A stretch of DNA of 64,000 nucleotides from Oscheius sp. JU75 (taxonomy: Eukaryota; Nematoda; Chromadorea; Rhabditida; Rhabditidae), in contig JASJZC010000007.1 of the NCBI GenBank assembly GCA_037178855.1, positions 9,238,001-9,302,000 of the forward strand. Direction: 5' to 3'. The notes under the pieces were generated by a model. The model searched no databases. It saw only the letters and a program-made list of their open reading frames with translations, and had not been told where the DNA came from. A program made the position numbers and the translations under genes. This document shows, piece by piece, positions 9,747 to 21,768 of the stretch. Numbering within the stretch: position 1 is the stretch's first letter; every line of letters starts with the position of its first letter.

Positions 9747-12557
9747 ATGAGTAGCTATAGGGCGACTGTTCTGAGGAGATGCGCATCCCTAGTCGTGCGC
9801 AGGGTGAGTATTTAGGTTTTCATGGTTTAGAATATCCCTTTTTCAGCCTTCGCCTGTTGCCGCTGCTAGATGCCTCACAACTGCTGGGTCCCTCTCGGCC
9901 AAGAAGATCAACCTTGCTCTTGCTGCTCAACCAACTCGACTCTTCCATCTTTCTGCTTACAGATGTGAGTTTCCAACCGAACATCAGTTTAACTAACTAG
10001 CTTTTATTTTGAACAGGAATTTTACGTGTCTCTATCGATAATACACACATACCACTTAAAAACAGGCGGACTCCTAGGGGTAGCGATTGACGTGTTGCTT
10101 TATATATGTTGTTTATGTTGAATTTTTTCACGGAACATTTGAAAATATAGATGAAACAGTCGTAGTCGAAACCATGTACAAGTATGCAGTTTACATCAAA
10201 GACGAGCCGGCCAATATTCCATTTATGGTATATTTTCGGGCGTTAGGCAGCGTTGCTCGTCCGAAGAATCTTTCGAGAAGATTGTGTTTTACAAGTTGAT
10301 AAACATGGTAAGTTAGAAAACAGTGCCACAGTTGCTGGTTGCAAAATAAGAATAACTAGATTTAGCCACTTTTCACTGTTCTTCTGAAACGAATCCAAAA
10401 TGGTATAGGTTCTCATGCTGAGAGTGTTGATTTTAAGTTAAATTAGACCATACCATATTACTTTCGGGTATCTTCGGATAAACTTTCTATCACCACGTTC
10501 AATATTTTTCAGTGAGCGACGTGATTACCGTCGATGGTCCAGCTTTCGCCGAGTCCATCTCCGAGGGAGATATCAGATGGCTCAAGAGTGAGATTCTTTC
10601 ACATCTGGAATCTATGGAACATTTCAGAGGTCGGAGACCAAGTCGCCGAGGACGAACTTGTAGCTGAAATCGAAACCGACAAAACTTCCGTTGAGTGCCC
10701 GGCTCCTCAGGCCGGTACCATCGTCGAGCTTCTGGTCGAGGATGGATCCAAGGTCACTGCCAAACAGAAGCTGTACAAACTTCAGCCAGGATCTGGAGGT
10801 GGAGCTGCCTCTGTACGTACATTTAGGCTCTGTTCAAATTTTTGTTACAGGCTGCCGCTCCCAAGGAAGAGAAGAAGGAGGAAAAGAAGGAAGAGAAGAA
10901 GGAGGAAAAGAAGGCCGCCCCTGCTCCAGCCAAATCCGAGGCTCCTAAGCCTGCTGCTCCCCCCAAGTCCACCCAAGGAGAGATTCCCAAGAAGATGCCC
11001 GCCGTCGCCAAGCCTCCCAGCCAACCAATTTCTTCTACTCCCGTCGCCGCCATCTCTCGGGCCAAGGTACCCCAAGGAGTCGATCCTCAGCATGCCATCA
11101 CCGGAACCCGTGACGAGGTCCGTGTCAAGATGAACCGTATGCGTCTCCGTATCGCTCAACGTCTGAAGGATGCTCAAAATACTTATGCCATGCTCACCAC
11201 CTTCAACGAAGTCGACATGAGGTAGTTTATGACAATCATTGGTATATTGTGGTTTTCAGCAACATCGTCGACATGAGAAACAAGTACCAGAAGGATTTCA
11301 CCAAGAAGCACGGAATCAAACTCGGACTCATGTCTCCCTTCGTGCGCGCCGCTGCCTATGCTCTGACTGAGAGCCCTGTTGTTAACGCCGTCATCGATGA
11401 GAGCGAGATCGTGTACCGTCACTTCGTCGACATGTCCATTGCCGTTGCTACGCCTAAAGGACTCGTCGTCCCGGTCCTTCGCAACGTAGAGTCGATGGAT
11501 TATGCACAGATTGAAAAGGAGCTGGCCAACCTCGGAGAGAAGGTATGCTTATACGTTATTTTTTAACATTCTGGCTGTCGAGACAGTACGGGAAAATAAC
11601 GTCTGGTAACGGAATAAATACGGATGGGAATGTCTCCGGCTCCTGAAAAACAAGCATAACAATTGTTCTGAATATCAAAACGGTCCTTGAGTATACGCAG
11701 AGAGTATGGAAAAGGTTACCTCTGACTAGTTACAGGGATTGGGTAAAACTTGCTGGAATACCGAAGGTGGTACGAACAAAGATGTGGCCGGCGGCAGAGA
11801 AACTAGAAGGGAGTGGATCTCGATCCACAATGCAAGGCTTTTGAGCCAGGTGTCTCAGAAAGTCTGTCTACTAAGAGTATATGCGAGTGCATTCTAACGA
11901 TCTGCTATCTAACTGCTGGAAAGGTGTATGAAGTTATTTCTTTACCAACGAGACCAGTGTGGAAGAGATATTCTCAAAGTAATAAGACATGGTGGGTTCA
12001 GTCTCCTTAAGCTCAAGAAGCAATATGGAAAAGATAAATTTAAACTACGGAGTCAATACGTCAGAGACTTCCTCTACCTACTGAAACGGTAACAACCGGA
12101 AAAAGCACGGACGATACGCCATAGGTAAAACAGGAATGGATAAGAAAACGGTATGAATGGGCAGAAGTAGCGTCGACAAATCATAACCGATGTCTATATA
12201 CTTGCTGATTTTCAGGCCCGTGACAACAAGCTCGCTGTCGAGGATATGGAAGGAGGAACCTTCACCATCTCCAACGGCGGTGTCTTCGGATCCATGTATG
12301 GAACCCCAATCATCAATCCTCCCCAGAGTGCCATCCTTGGAATGCACGGAATCTTCGATCGTCCCGTTGCCATCAATGGAAAAGTAGTGTCTCTCATATG
12401 TTTTTTTACTTCACTAATTCAGGTCGAAGTACGCCCTATGATGACCATTGCTCTGACCTACGACCATCGACTGATTGACGGAAGGGAGGCTGTGACCTTC
12501 TTGAAGAAGATCAAGACTGCCGTCGAGGACCCTCGCTCCATCCTTATGAACTTGTAA
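9747..12557 (+). CDS. DLST: Dihydrolipoamide succinyltransferase (2-oxoglutarate dehydrogenase E2)
   Basis: Complete 8-exon gene, 463 aa (the human protein is about 453 aa). Exons: 9747-9803, 9847-9964, 10513-10587, 10628-10812, 10851-11221, 11260-11542, 12216-12383, 12423-12557. The N-terminus ([19 protein letters not shown]) is Arg-rich and non-acidic, as in a mitochondrial presequence. A lipoyl domain follows with the lipoylation site in [13 protein letters not shown] Lys/Glu then Ala/Pro linker follows (residues about 145-200), with no recognisable E3-binding domain, as is usual in DLST. The acyltransferase core ends with the catalytic motif [11 protein letters not shown]. The enzyme transfers succinyl groups to CoA in the TCA cycle. 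Intron 6 (11543-12215, 673 nt) is far longer than the others and is filled with dispersed repeat units. Confidence 0.96.
11543..12215 (+). repeat. Repeat-filled DLST intron 6
   Basis: This intron contains degenerate units with motifs such as CTGTCGAGACAGTACGG (about 11576-11592) and several further TACGG-containing segments. The same motif recurs at about 24164-24182, and related text occurs in long introns of other genes here (28995-29443, 50005-50687). No open reading frame bridges it. Confidence 0.5.
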
Positions 12558-12730
12558 ATCTATAGCAGTGAACTATTTGTAGTCTAGTTCCATGGACAGT
12601 CTTAATTTTCAAGCTTTCTCAACTTGTCGGTGTATTACTTGGCAGTCGAGCAGGAAACCGCCAATCCTGGCTTGGCTTACTTTTCCTTTTTAACGACCCA
12701 GTGGTTTTGATTCTCAGTTGACGACTAGTA

Positions 12731-12736
12731 AATAAA
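12731..12736 (+). terminator. Poly(A) signal of DLST
   Basis: AATAAA about 175 nt downstream of the DLST stop codon, within an AT-rich stretch. It is the first canonical hexamer after the gene. Confidence 0.6.
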
Positions 12737-13701
12737 CTTTTCTGGCTTTTCATGACATGCTTGCATTGCTACAAAATCGCACATATATTCGAAGGTCTCG
12801 AAGTGGTAGTGTTGTGTCTTTGGGGGAGACAATCTGAATATTTTAGAAAGAGAAGCGTGGGTTCTATATATTTATTCAGGCAAAAATAGATAGGTGGTTT
12901 TAGAGCAAAAGAGATTAGAAAAATGGGGAAGACGAGAGAGAGGAAAAAAAAACAATTCAAAAAATAGGGAAGCGAACGAGTCCGCGCGAGGTACGGTAGT
13001 ACTCGTGGCGGGGCCCACTCGTTAGCGCGCATTCAAATTGAGCCAGACTCAACAGGTAGCAAATAGTTTCCTGGTATTTTCACGAAGAGAATTGAGAGCA
13101 AAAGTGCCGTACTTTCCCCAAATGTATAGATTTATCCTCATGGTGGGGAACGACACCTGTCTATCAGAGTATTTTCTTCATTACACCCTGTCTCTCTCTT
13201 TTTCTGTCTCTGTGAGAGGTAGCCAGTGGGTTTCTGTCTAAACAACGCACGACAAAAACAGTCGATATTTAACAAAGCCCCTTTTCTACACTTCGTTCTT
13301 TTCCCGAAGCAATAAATATTAGGAAATATGACATGTACACCCCGTTGATAGATAGTCCAATCCTTAATGTTCTATATGACAGCAACAACGAAACCTATAT
13401 CAGCTGTTTTCAACTCCAACAATTTGGCCTTCTAATAGAGCAATCCTAACGTTTTTCAGGACGAAGGAATCGACTGGCGGAAAGTTACTAAACCCTCTGG
13501 TAAGCGGGTAGAATGAATGTCAGATCACTGTACAACGACGATGATTATCTAAAGTAATTTTTTAGTCTTAAATTCAAAATTTTCTATTGCAGCCGTCTTC
13601 TACTTACAGGAAGAACAGTATAAGTTCGAAAACATCGGCTGATATTTGTCTAAGGCGATTGGGAGAAACATATGGAGTTTTTTTTTTTAAATATAACTTG
13701 C
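12737..13701. other. Intergenic region with one candidate two-exon coding fragment
   Basis: At 13460-13499 and 13593-13642 (+), a TTTTTCAG acceptor, a GTAAGC donor and a second acceptor (TTTCTATTGCAG) join in phase. They give a short C-terminal peptide (DEGIDWRKVTKPS, then AVFYLQEEQYKFENIG) and a stop. No upstream exon could be identified, so this may be the tail of an unrecognised gene or chance. The rest is AT-rich with no gene seen. Confidence 0.25.
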
Positions 13702-14152
13702 TAATAGTTCGGCAGGCGGCTCCTTTTGTTCTAAGAGGTTTTCGCGCGCATTTTTGAATCCGGCGGGATTTTGAAAAAAAAGTTCTCTTTTAAGATTCCT
13801 ACGCCTTTCCACTACTTTTATCATCTTTTTGCCTAGCTTTTTATGTCTTTTCTTGCTCTCTTCAAGAAATAAAAACTAGGACTGTCTTGTATAATGATAA
13901 TTGACCCCTATCGGTTGACCAACAGACGGGAGCAGCTTGGGCAATGGTAAAAGCCAGTAGCGAGCTCCGGGGACCGCAGCTCCTCGTAGTGATTATACAA
14001 GACAAAGCTTTTCATGTCTTTTTTTGTTCGCTTCAAGAATTAAAAAAATAGTAAACTAAAAAAAAAAGAAGGAAATTTCAAAATCCCGCCGAATAAAAAC
14101 ATGCGCGCGAAAACCCGTTTGAGCAAAATGAGCCACCTGCCGAACTATGAAC
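13702..14152. repeat. Foldback element with about 75-bp terminal inverted repeats
   Basis: The left arm (about 13702-13780) and right arm (about 14076-14152) are inverted copies sharing ATAGTTCGGCAGG, GTTTTCGCGCGCAT and GGCGGGATTTTGAAA. A nested second inverted pair surrounds the centre (TGTCTTGTATAATGATAATT near 13882 and ATTATACAAGACAAAGC near 13992). There is no coding capacity. This is the architecture of a MITE or foldback transposon. Confidence 0.8.
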
Positions 14153-15660
14153 ACTTTGAGCAAGTTCTACCGAAAACTTAGATGAAAACATCAGTTAGTA
14201 GTTATTGAAAAAGGTTTAAGGAAAAATGGAAAAAGTTTTCCACGTAACTTTGCAGACTGAAGCGGGCAGATTACTCAGACAAGTTATGCCCGAGATTGTC
14301 ACATAACTCATCGCTTGTAACTTTGAGCAAGTTCTACTAGAATGTTAGGTGAAAATATGAGTTAAATTGTTTGACAATACGATTTAGAGAAAAATGAAAG
14401 CGATTTTTCATCTAACTTCTCAGAGAGTCGGTTTTAAAAAAAAATAAGATGTAAGCCACAAGAGAAGCTTCTTCTTACTGCGTTTCCGAATTTTCGCGGG
14501 GAAAATTAACTTAAAACCACTTGTAATTATTAATTGAAAAAAGTTTTGAGAGAGCTGTCAAAGATTTGCAGTTAACTTTCCGCAAATAGTCCAGTTTATC
14601 AATTATATGAGGCAAGGCTTTTGTTTTAGCCACTTACGAGATGTTTAACTGGAAAGTTAGATGAATATTGCGGTCAAATAGTTGTTCAAAACGATTAAAG
14701 AAAATAGAAGTCGATTTCGCATCTAACTTCTAGAAAATCGGGCTGGAAACATCAATAAAGCAGTAATCAAGAATTCCGAGATGAATTCAATACTTTTTCG
14801 CTGAAAATTAGACAAAAATATCTTCTTTTGCGTAAATAGATGGCCTTCGAAGAAAAAAACAAAGAATCTGATTCTAACTACCTGCGAAAAGGGCTGATAT
14901 CGATCGAGATAGTTACTTTTTTCAATGGTATTAACTTTGTGCAAGTTTTACTGGAATGTTAGATAAAAACATCGGTTAAGCAGTTGTCCAAAACGGTTTA
15001 GGAGAAAATGAAAGCAGTTTTCCATCTAACTTCCAGCAAAACGGACATCAATAGAGCTGTGATTCTCCATAATGGTTTTGTTCCGACTGTAATTCAGCAT
15101 TTTTTCAGAGAATCTTAAATGAAATTGTCTATTTTATTGCGTTTGTAGAAAAAAAAACCAAAGACTTACATCTGACTTCCTGAGAAATGCATAGCTTTCC
15201 CTCGAAAGTACTTATCCCTAACAGTAGATCACGTTCTATCCATTTTACAGCAAAAGTTGCGAACTGTTAGATGAAATTTTGTCAAAAATATTCACAATTT
15301 TAGAGTGTACGGTAAAATATCTGCAGTAAACTTCGAAGAAGAAATCTTGTTTTCATCATAATTAGATACGTCGAAATAAATATTTCATTCAAAAATCATT
15401 TGAAGTTTTTTTTTTTAACAAAAAGTTAGAATGAAAAGTCGAACAGTTGGTTACAAAGTTTCTAGCCCCATATAGCATGTTTTACACATCGGAAAGCGTC
15501 GGAAAGCGGTATTGTAGGATCATCTTTCCTCTTTTTCACAGGAAGTTAGAACAGGTTTTCCGGCGTAAAGAATTTTTTGAGTAAAATATTATTCTTCTCC
15601 ATGCTTGTCATCTAACTTTCACGTCTGGTTGTAGTTGTCTTGCATTCCGGCTGAAACGGT
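14150..15660. repeat. Degenerate tandem array with self-complementary units
   Basis: At least four diverged units can be followed by their start (GAGCAAGTTCTACTRGAATG or variant) near 14157, 14326, 14645 and 14940. Each continues with GTTAGATGAAAACAT and ends with TTTTCCATCTAACTTC. The GTTAGAT/ATCTAAC pair lets each unit fold on itself. A block of the same family recurs outside the array at about 18690-18800 (compare 15086-15180). No ORF persists across units. Confidence 0.65.
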
Positions 15661-16168
15661 CAACTATTACTTTGTACGCAAATGCAAAAAGTGCCACCAT
15701 CGACGAGTCGTGTGACACCGGTATCTAAAAGATTTACTCGAGATAGTGCTCACAAGTCAATCCTTATGTACTGTATTTGCTAAAATCCTTTTGTCTTCAT
15801 CTTCTATCAACGAGTAAATTTTTGTTTCTGGGCCCGAGATAGAGAGAAGTCATGTCATGTTTTTGAGATACCCGTCTCGAAAAAAAATTATAAGACATTG
15901 AACATGGCAGCCATCATTATATTATCATCAAGATGAATGATTTTCGGCTTTTGCGTTCCTTCAAGCTTACCAATGTTTAGTTCTGATCTTAAAATTTTTT
16001 CTAGTACTAACTAGCACACAGCCTAGCTATAATGTAAAAATAAAAACTAATCAAAATCTCTTAGTTTCTGGTCTTTTCATAATTTCCTGTGTGCGCATGT
16101 GCACCAGTACCCTATTTCCTCTCCGAGCTCACCTCGAGTCCTGCCGTTCCACTTCCACACCTACAACT

Positions 16169-17576
16169 ATGGTCGACCAAGCTACTCGTTTCATCGCAGC
16201 AGTAATGATGGGAATCGTACTTTACAATCTGTAGCACAAATTCCATTACATTCTAGGCCGCCTTCTTCGGTTTCGTCTGGACCATTTACATAGTTGGTGT
16301 CGCTGTCACTTCCGGAGTCTCTGATATAACCACATTCACTGCCATCGGTTGTTTTCGGGCAGCAGCGAATCTGTTTGCCATTTGTGGATACCTGTACTGG
16401 GAGCTGCCTTGTACTGTTTTGTAAGAAAGTTTCTGTACCTGAGCGTAGTCTTTAAGTGGGAGAAGAGGTATAGATGTCCGGATTAATCATTTCGTGACTA
16501 CAACCATGGCCAACATGTACACAATCTCGCAAATTATGCTCTTGCTTCAAGTCCTGGACCGTATCTTCATCTACACCATCAGAAAACATTATACGCGTTA
16601 TGTTTCACCAATCGTCATTGCGGTTAAAGGATGAAAATTGGGCGTAACTGGTAACTTTTAGGTAATCTTCAGTGCTCTGGTTGGATGGCGGATTTATGTG
16701 GTTATGAATATTTATGAAGATGGATGTCTCTTGATCTAGTAGGTGTTTCCTTTTCACTGTAAAAGTTCGTTTCAGCGACGAGGAAACATTGGGATGGGTG
16801 ATGTATCCGGAAAGATGTCAGGGATACTTCTATGCAGGCGATCTTCTCACAGCTAATGTTGTCTTGTATAGCGGAGTGATTCTTCACATTATTTGCATTG
16901 TGATCATCGTATTATTTAAGGTAATTTCAGTTTTGTTTTAGCACATTCTGCTAGTATGTCCGGGTCTTGAGTCAAAAATAGGACAGCCTACTGCCCCAAC
17001 GGGAACAGATTGGTATGCTATGGATATGAAATTGACATGGACTTAACACTGAAATGTCAGAATTGTAAGATCAGGAAAAGACACGGACAGGTTATGAAAA
17101 GTGGAGATGGAAAGAAAATGAGGAAATGACAGTTGACATGGTAAAAATATGGATAGGGTAGGTATACGTACAAAGATACCTGTTGTTCATGTTATTTTCA
17201 TTGACGTTTCAGGCAATGCGGAAAGGAAGCAGCCAAAAGATTCGACAAACTGACGTTATCCTTTACATTCAAACTGTCCTCCAACAGCTCTTATTTGTCA
17301 TCGATCTGTCCTGCATGGTGTATGTGTCACCGAAAGTAGCAGAGATCCCCATTCTTGGGTTCGTTTGCCTCACCTACACTGGAGAACTTGTTCATGTGTT
17401 TGACGGGTACGAATTGACATGGTGACATCACAATCTGTGTTTAGATTTTTCATGCTTCTTTTCCAACAAAAACTGCTTGAACCTGTTAAGAAACTGTTCA
17501 ATAAGGAGAAAAGAACCACTACAATGCTCTTCCGTAAGTTTGTCATCATACTTTGCCCATTATATTTTCAGTCTAA
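16169..17576 (+). CDS. Seven-transmembrane serpentine chemoreceptor-like protein
   Basis: Complete 8-exon model, 290 aa. Exons: 16169-16201, 16257-16420, 16457-16622, 16662-16738, 16776-16920, 17213-17406, 17445-17533, 17572-17576 (the last holds only the end of one codon plus TAA). I count about seven hydrophobic segments, for example FFGFVWTIYIVGVAV, MYTISQIMLLLQVL, YVSPIVIAVIFSALVGW, VILHIICIVIIVLF and VLQQLLFVIDLSCMVY. The tail LVHVFDGFFMLLF resembles the VHxxDG end of nematode serpentine receptors (Srx/Srt type). Class assignment is inference; ligand and G-protein coupling are unknown. The intron at 16921-17212 is enlarged by GACAGG-rich repeats. Confidence 0.6.
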
Positions 17577-20500
17577 ATCGAAGTATACTCGTCTGTCAGC
17601 TCTCCCGGTGAAAGTTAATATGCTAATGTAATCTATCTGTTCCTGTGCCATTTGGTCCTTTTTATACCGTATCCTTTGAGTATCTCATCTGATAGTATAA
17701 GAAATTAAGAAAAGTAAGAGTGATGGTTGTTCTGAAAACCGTACAATCAAAAGAGCATGTCTGAGTTCTGTTTTCGATTTTTTGAAATTGTACCAGCTGT
17801 TCATGGAATTCGCACATTAATTCAATAAAATCATTGTTTTGATAACAACCGTGTGAAAAACAAGCGCCCGAGATTGAGGACACGTGCCCTTTTTGCTTTT
17901 CTGTCTCGGAATCTCTGCCAGTTCATCTTCCCAGCGCGTATTTTTTTTTGTTCATTTTTGGGCAGTCTGACCATTAGAGCCTTGTCTCATTTGTCTTTCG
18001 CGGATCAACGAACAAGGCGAATAAAACTTGCAGCGTGTCGGTGAAACACAACTGCCAGCCAGGGGTAGTCTAAGATTCCTCTGAGTCACACGATGTTGTG
18101 GCTTTCTCGAAGCAGGAAGAAACTTTAGTAGAGCACAGTTCAGCGAAATGGCCAGTTCGGCCAAAAACGATCTAATTTAATAGCGTTAACAAAACAGATG
18201 GGCGAAGAACGCAGCCGAAAGATTCGAATTCGTCCATTTAGTGTCATTGCAAACATATGGATATCATTAAAGACTAAGTTTTTAAATTATATGACTCTAT
18301 GTAGTCTCTTCATTACTTTAAACCAGATGGTCTTACCATCTACGGTCAAGTAAACAGGTCATAAAAAGCTGTCTTGATAGTGGAAAAGTAATCATTTTAC
18401 CCAGACTCTTTGTTAAAAAAGGCAAGAGTTTGTGGACATGTTGACAGTGACAGGATAAGGGTATGAAGTTGACATTAAGCAGTTGGGAGTAGCAGATTGA
18501 CAGAAAGGGAACAAACAACAGGGTAAAACTAGAACATTGTTTTGGTAGTTGACAGGGGTTGGTTGAAATCACAGAATAGACTACACATCAAAGTATTTTA
18601 AATCGACAGTTTCACGCGAACGGAACAGATTGACATACAGAGAAGTGACAGGAGACAAAGCGTTATGATGGACTGGCAAACTTTACAAGTATGTTCGGAC
18701 TGTAATTCAGCATTTTTTCTAGAGAAAGTTAGATGAAATTGTCTTTTTTTATTGCATAAGTGGCGTTTAGGGGGAAAAAAAATAAAGATTTACATCTCTT
18801 GATCCTTTCCCATTACAAGAAAGGCTGCATAATCGAGGGTGTGCCTCGAGGCCGGACTAACCTTTTGGCTGCTGAATCATATGTGTCCGGATCAAGAATC
18901 CTAAGCACTTTTTCGAGCCAACCAGAGGTCATCTCACACATCGCTCTTTCTGGGCTTTGTAGCCGTTTCTTCCAGAGACTTGGAGGCGCACAAAGTCATC
19001 ACGTGGAACCCGAACCGGCTGGAAGGAGAGAGATGGATTGCACCATTCTGTCAACCTGGAAACATTGAAACCCAAAGAATAAAAGATGACTGTTCTTGAG
19101 AGATATGTTACATGGATGTTGTCTTTTCCGGGGCGAGAGCATCTCGGACTGGAACACTTTCGCTCCTGTCCATTGTTTGCCGGACAGTGCTTCTCGCGCA
19201 CTCTCTTTCTGACTCAGAAAAGCTGAAAATAGAAGTTGACGTCAGGCGCCTCCCGGAAAAGGTTCAGTTTCAGGAGTCTATTCGCTTAACGCTTGTCAAC
19301 GAGTCTCTTTTTCTGCGAAATGGGTAAGAATGCAGAAAGAAGTTGACTATGCGTCACCTTCTGCTGCGTACTACACTCGCTTCGAATCAGCACAGATGTG
19401 ATAGCAGGAAGTTGTGACAGTTTGCAGTAAACAAGGCCACCAGATCGCAATCCCCAGTTTCTCTTTCGATGATCGAGCAGAACACATCTCCAGAGTAATT
19501 GATCCCTTGTACCAGAATGAGCGATCGGGTCGGAGCGTCTTGTTGATGACCACAGACTACATGCTGTTTTCTACCCGAAATTGGTGTTCAAGAAATCAAG
19601 TTTGAAATGACCGCCAAGTGACGCATAGCCTTTCTCCTATTTTTGAACCGATCGTCACCTAATGGTTCTTCTCAGACAGACTTACGGAGCACGGACACCG
19701 ACTAAGAGACCAGGAAACAGAACAATTAGATAGCTTTTTGTCAGCCATTATCGTAAATATTTCGCCGATTATCGACTGGAGTAGCGAGCCGCCTTCCCGA
19801 TGTCTGTTCCATTTCTATCGGACGATTTCTGATCGGGTGAGAGAATCGAACAAAACGGTCGTTGGAGAAACAGGTGTAAGATGCCTACAGCCTAAGGCCA
19901 TAAGCGGTCAAACAATGAAAGCATTCAGGGGGCTGTACAGTTACAACAGAGTCACCTCCACAGTCGTCCATTCTCCTGTGTCTCCCTCGTATCAGACATC
20001 TTCCATTTTCGAACTTTCTCGAACTTATATCAGTAAACAGTAAACGCCTTTCCGCTGATTAATATCCACAACATGTGTCAGACACCACAAACAGAATTTA
20101 TAGGAACCACTCGAGTCGTAGTATTTTGCACCCAGCCTGTACCCCCTTCTCCTCTTTTCTGGAACAAGCCGTTCCGCGACTCTCCTTTTGCGACTACTGG
20201 TTTTTATCGGAAGGGGCTGATTATAGACTATGACTATTTTGGTGGCAGGCGGCCACTTTCACCGACAGGGTCAGCAAAAGCAAGTGCATAGACGTAAGGT
20301 GATAATTTGCTGATAAGGCTGCGGAGCCTCTTGAAATCTGATGAAATTATGGCTCTGTTCTGGTAGTCTGATTGCGGAGTATCCAAGTTTGGTCACGGTC
20401 AGTTTCCTTGAAGGATAGCCAGAGGAATGCTGTTCGCCTTACCGCAAAGACTTGATTCGCGTTCTCACGCCTTTTGCCAGGATGCTAATGTGCACCGATC

Positions 20501-21413
20501 TTTAGAAGCGTTCTCAGGATAACTTCAAGAGGGAGCCCACTTGTCAGTTGCAGCAAAAACATAGTCTCTAGCTCTTCAAAGCGAAGATCGGCCTTGAGGG
20601 TCCACGCGATCCCTTCCGGACCATATCATATACAGTCAGTAAAAGTACGCATACGTCATTTGGACGACTTATTAGGTCCGCTCAACAAACATGACCCTAT
20701 GATGATACAGCCAGCCTATTTTGGGGAGAAGACTCCTTTTTCTGGAAACAGTTTGTATAACATTTGGTTTTTTGGACTGGCCGTCCTTTGCAAGTCAAAC
20801 TAGGTGCAGAACTCGTCGCTGTAATTTTTGAGGCTGATCCTCTCGCGAGAACTTCCTATGAAATTGTATCTGCACGTCGTTTTTTCCACAGCTCCAATCG
20901 GACACACGTATGCACTAAGGAAGTTAATCCACTCTACATGGGAAAAGTTTATAGCGTTCCGTGGAGCATGAAAAAAATGACATAAGGAAGTGAGCAATCT
21001 TTGCTCCAAATAACTGGTTACCGGGAGCCCTGTCAGGAAACCAATGTTAAATATTTTCACGGGGGTCTCATGCAAACATAAGTTACTTCTTGGTACCTCG
21101 GCTGAGCAAATGTTTTCACGCTGTTTTTAGGCTTCGAAGGGTTTTGGCATATGACTTGGCGCAAAGAGTTCCTTCTTGCTCCTCTCCCAGACCATGTTTT
21201 CGAGAAAGCTCTCCCCCTCGAAAAACACCATATTCATAACATGTGTTTATCCGATTTCACTCTTGTTTGTTTTGACCTTTGTTCAATGGCTAGTAATCCT
21301 AGCGCCTGCACATCTGGGGCGGGAGACGGCGGCACGTGGCCAAGCAGGGAGGGGCGGAGCCTTGGGCGTACCAGGGGCAGAACCGCAGTCAGCTGAAGAC
21401 AACCACTACAGCC
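17577..21413. other. Gene-poor repetitive region
   Basis: No confident gene in 3.8 kb. Around 18360-18680 runs of TTGACAG-type motifs recur every 15-30 nt, like those in the chemoreceptor intron (16980-17165) and at 38200-38360. At 18690-18800 there is a displaced copy of the 15.1 kb array unit. From 18800 to 20300 base composition is more even and short ORFs occur on both strands, but none has protein-like runs together with splice sites. Confidence 0.5.
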
Positions 21414-21768
21414 ATGTCCATGCGAAAGAGGACTATCTTTTCCAAGCTTATGCGTCTTGTTGGACGTGGAAGTGAGTTACTATCCTTTTACCATTTGGGT
21501 ATCCATTCCTTATCCTAATCATCTTTCTCATTCCTTTTTACAGATCAAGTGCAATCATCCCGCAAATGCCTTACCCAGATTTATGAGGAGAGAAAGCGGC
21601 AGCGTCAACGGTAATCCCAATTTTAAGACAATTTGATAATGACATTGGTTTAGGACATCACAATCCTCGCATCTCTCTCAAATTGAGCCGATGCCTACAA
21701 TTGAGGAGGAAGACGAGGAGGTGTTCCTGCACGAGCAGATCGTGTTCCAGCTGTCTACCCGAATTTGA
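21414..21768 (+). CDS. Small spliced gene, 79 aa, unknown
   Basis: Three exons: 21414-21471, 21544-21610, 21654-21768. The splice sites are canonical and phases continuous (GTGAGT donor, CTTTTTACAG acceptor, GTAATC donor, TTGGTTTAG acceptor). The product begins MSMRKRTIFSKLMRLVGRG, is basic in its first half (YEERKRQRQR) and acidic in the second (IEEEDEEVFLHEQIVFQL). It has no signal peptide or membrane segment. A CTACAG acceptor-like site lies two bases before the ATG, as in other genes here. No family is recognised; it could be an isolated small gene or part of a larger one. Confidence 0.45.

Noticed and set aside
10842-11177. Gly- and Leu-rich minus-strand ORFs opposite DLST
   Set aside because: Antisense shadows of the Lys/Glu- and Ala/Pro-rich linker of DLST.
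14150-15660. CRISPR-like array
   Set aside because: Eukaryotic context, diverged units and no constant-length spacers.
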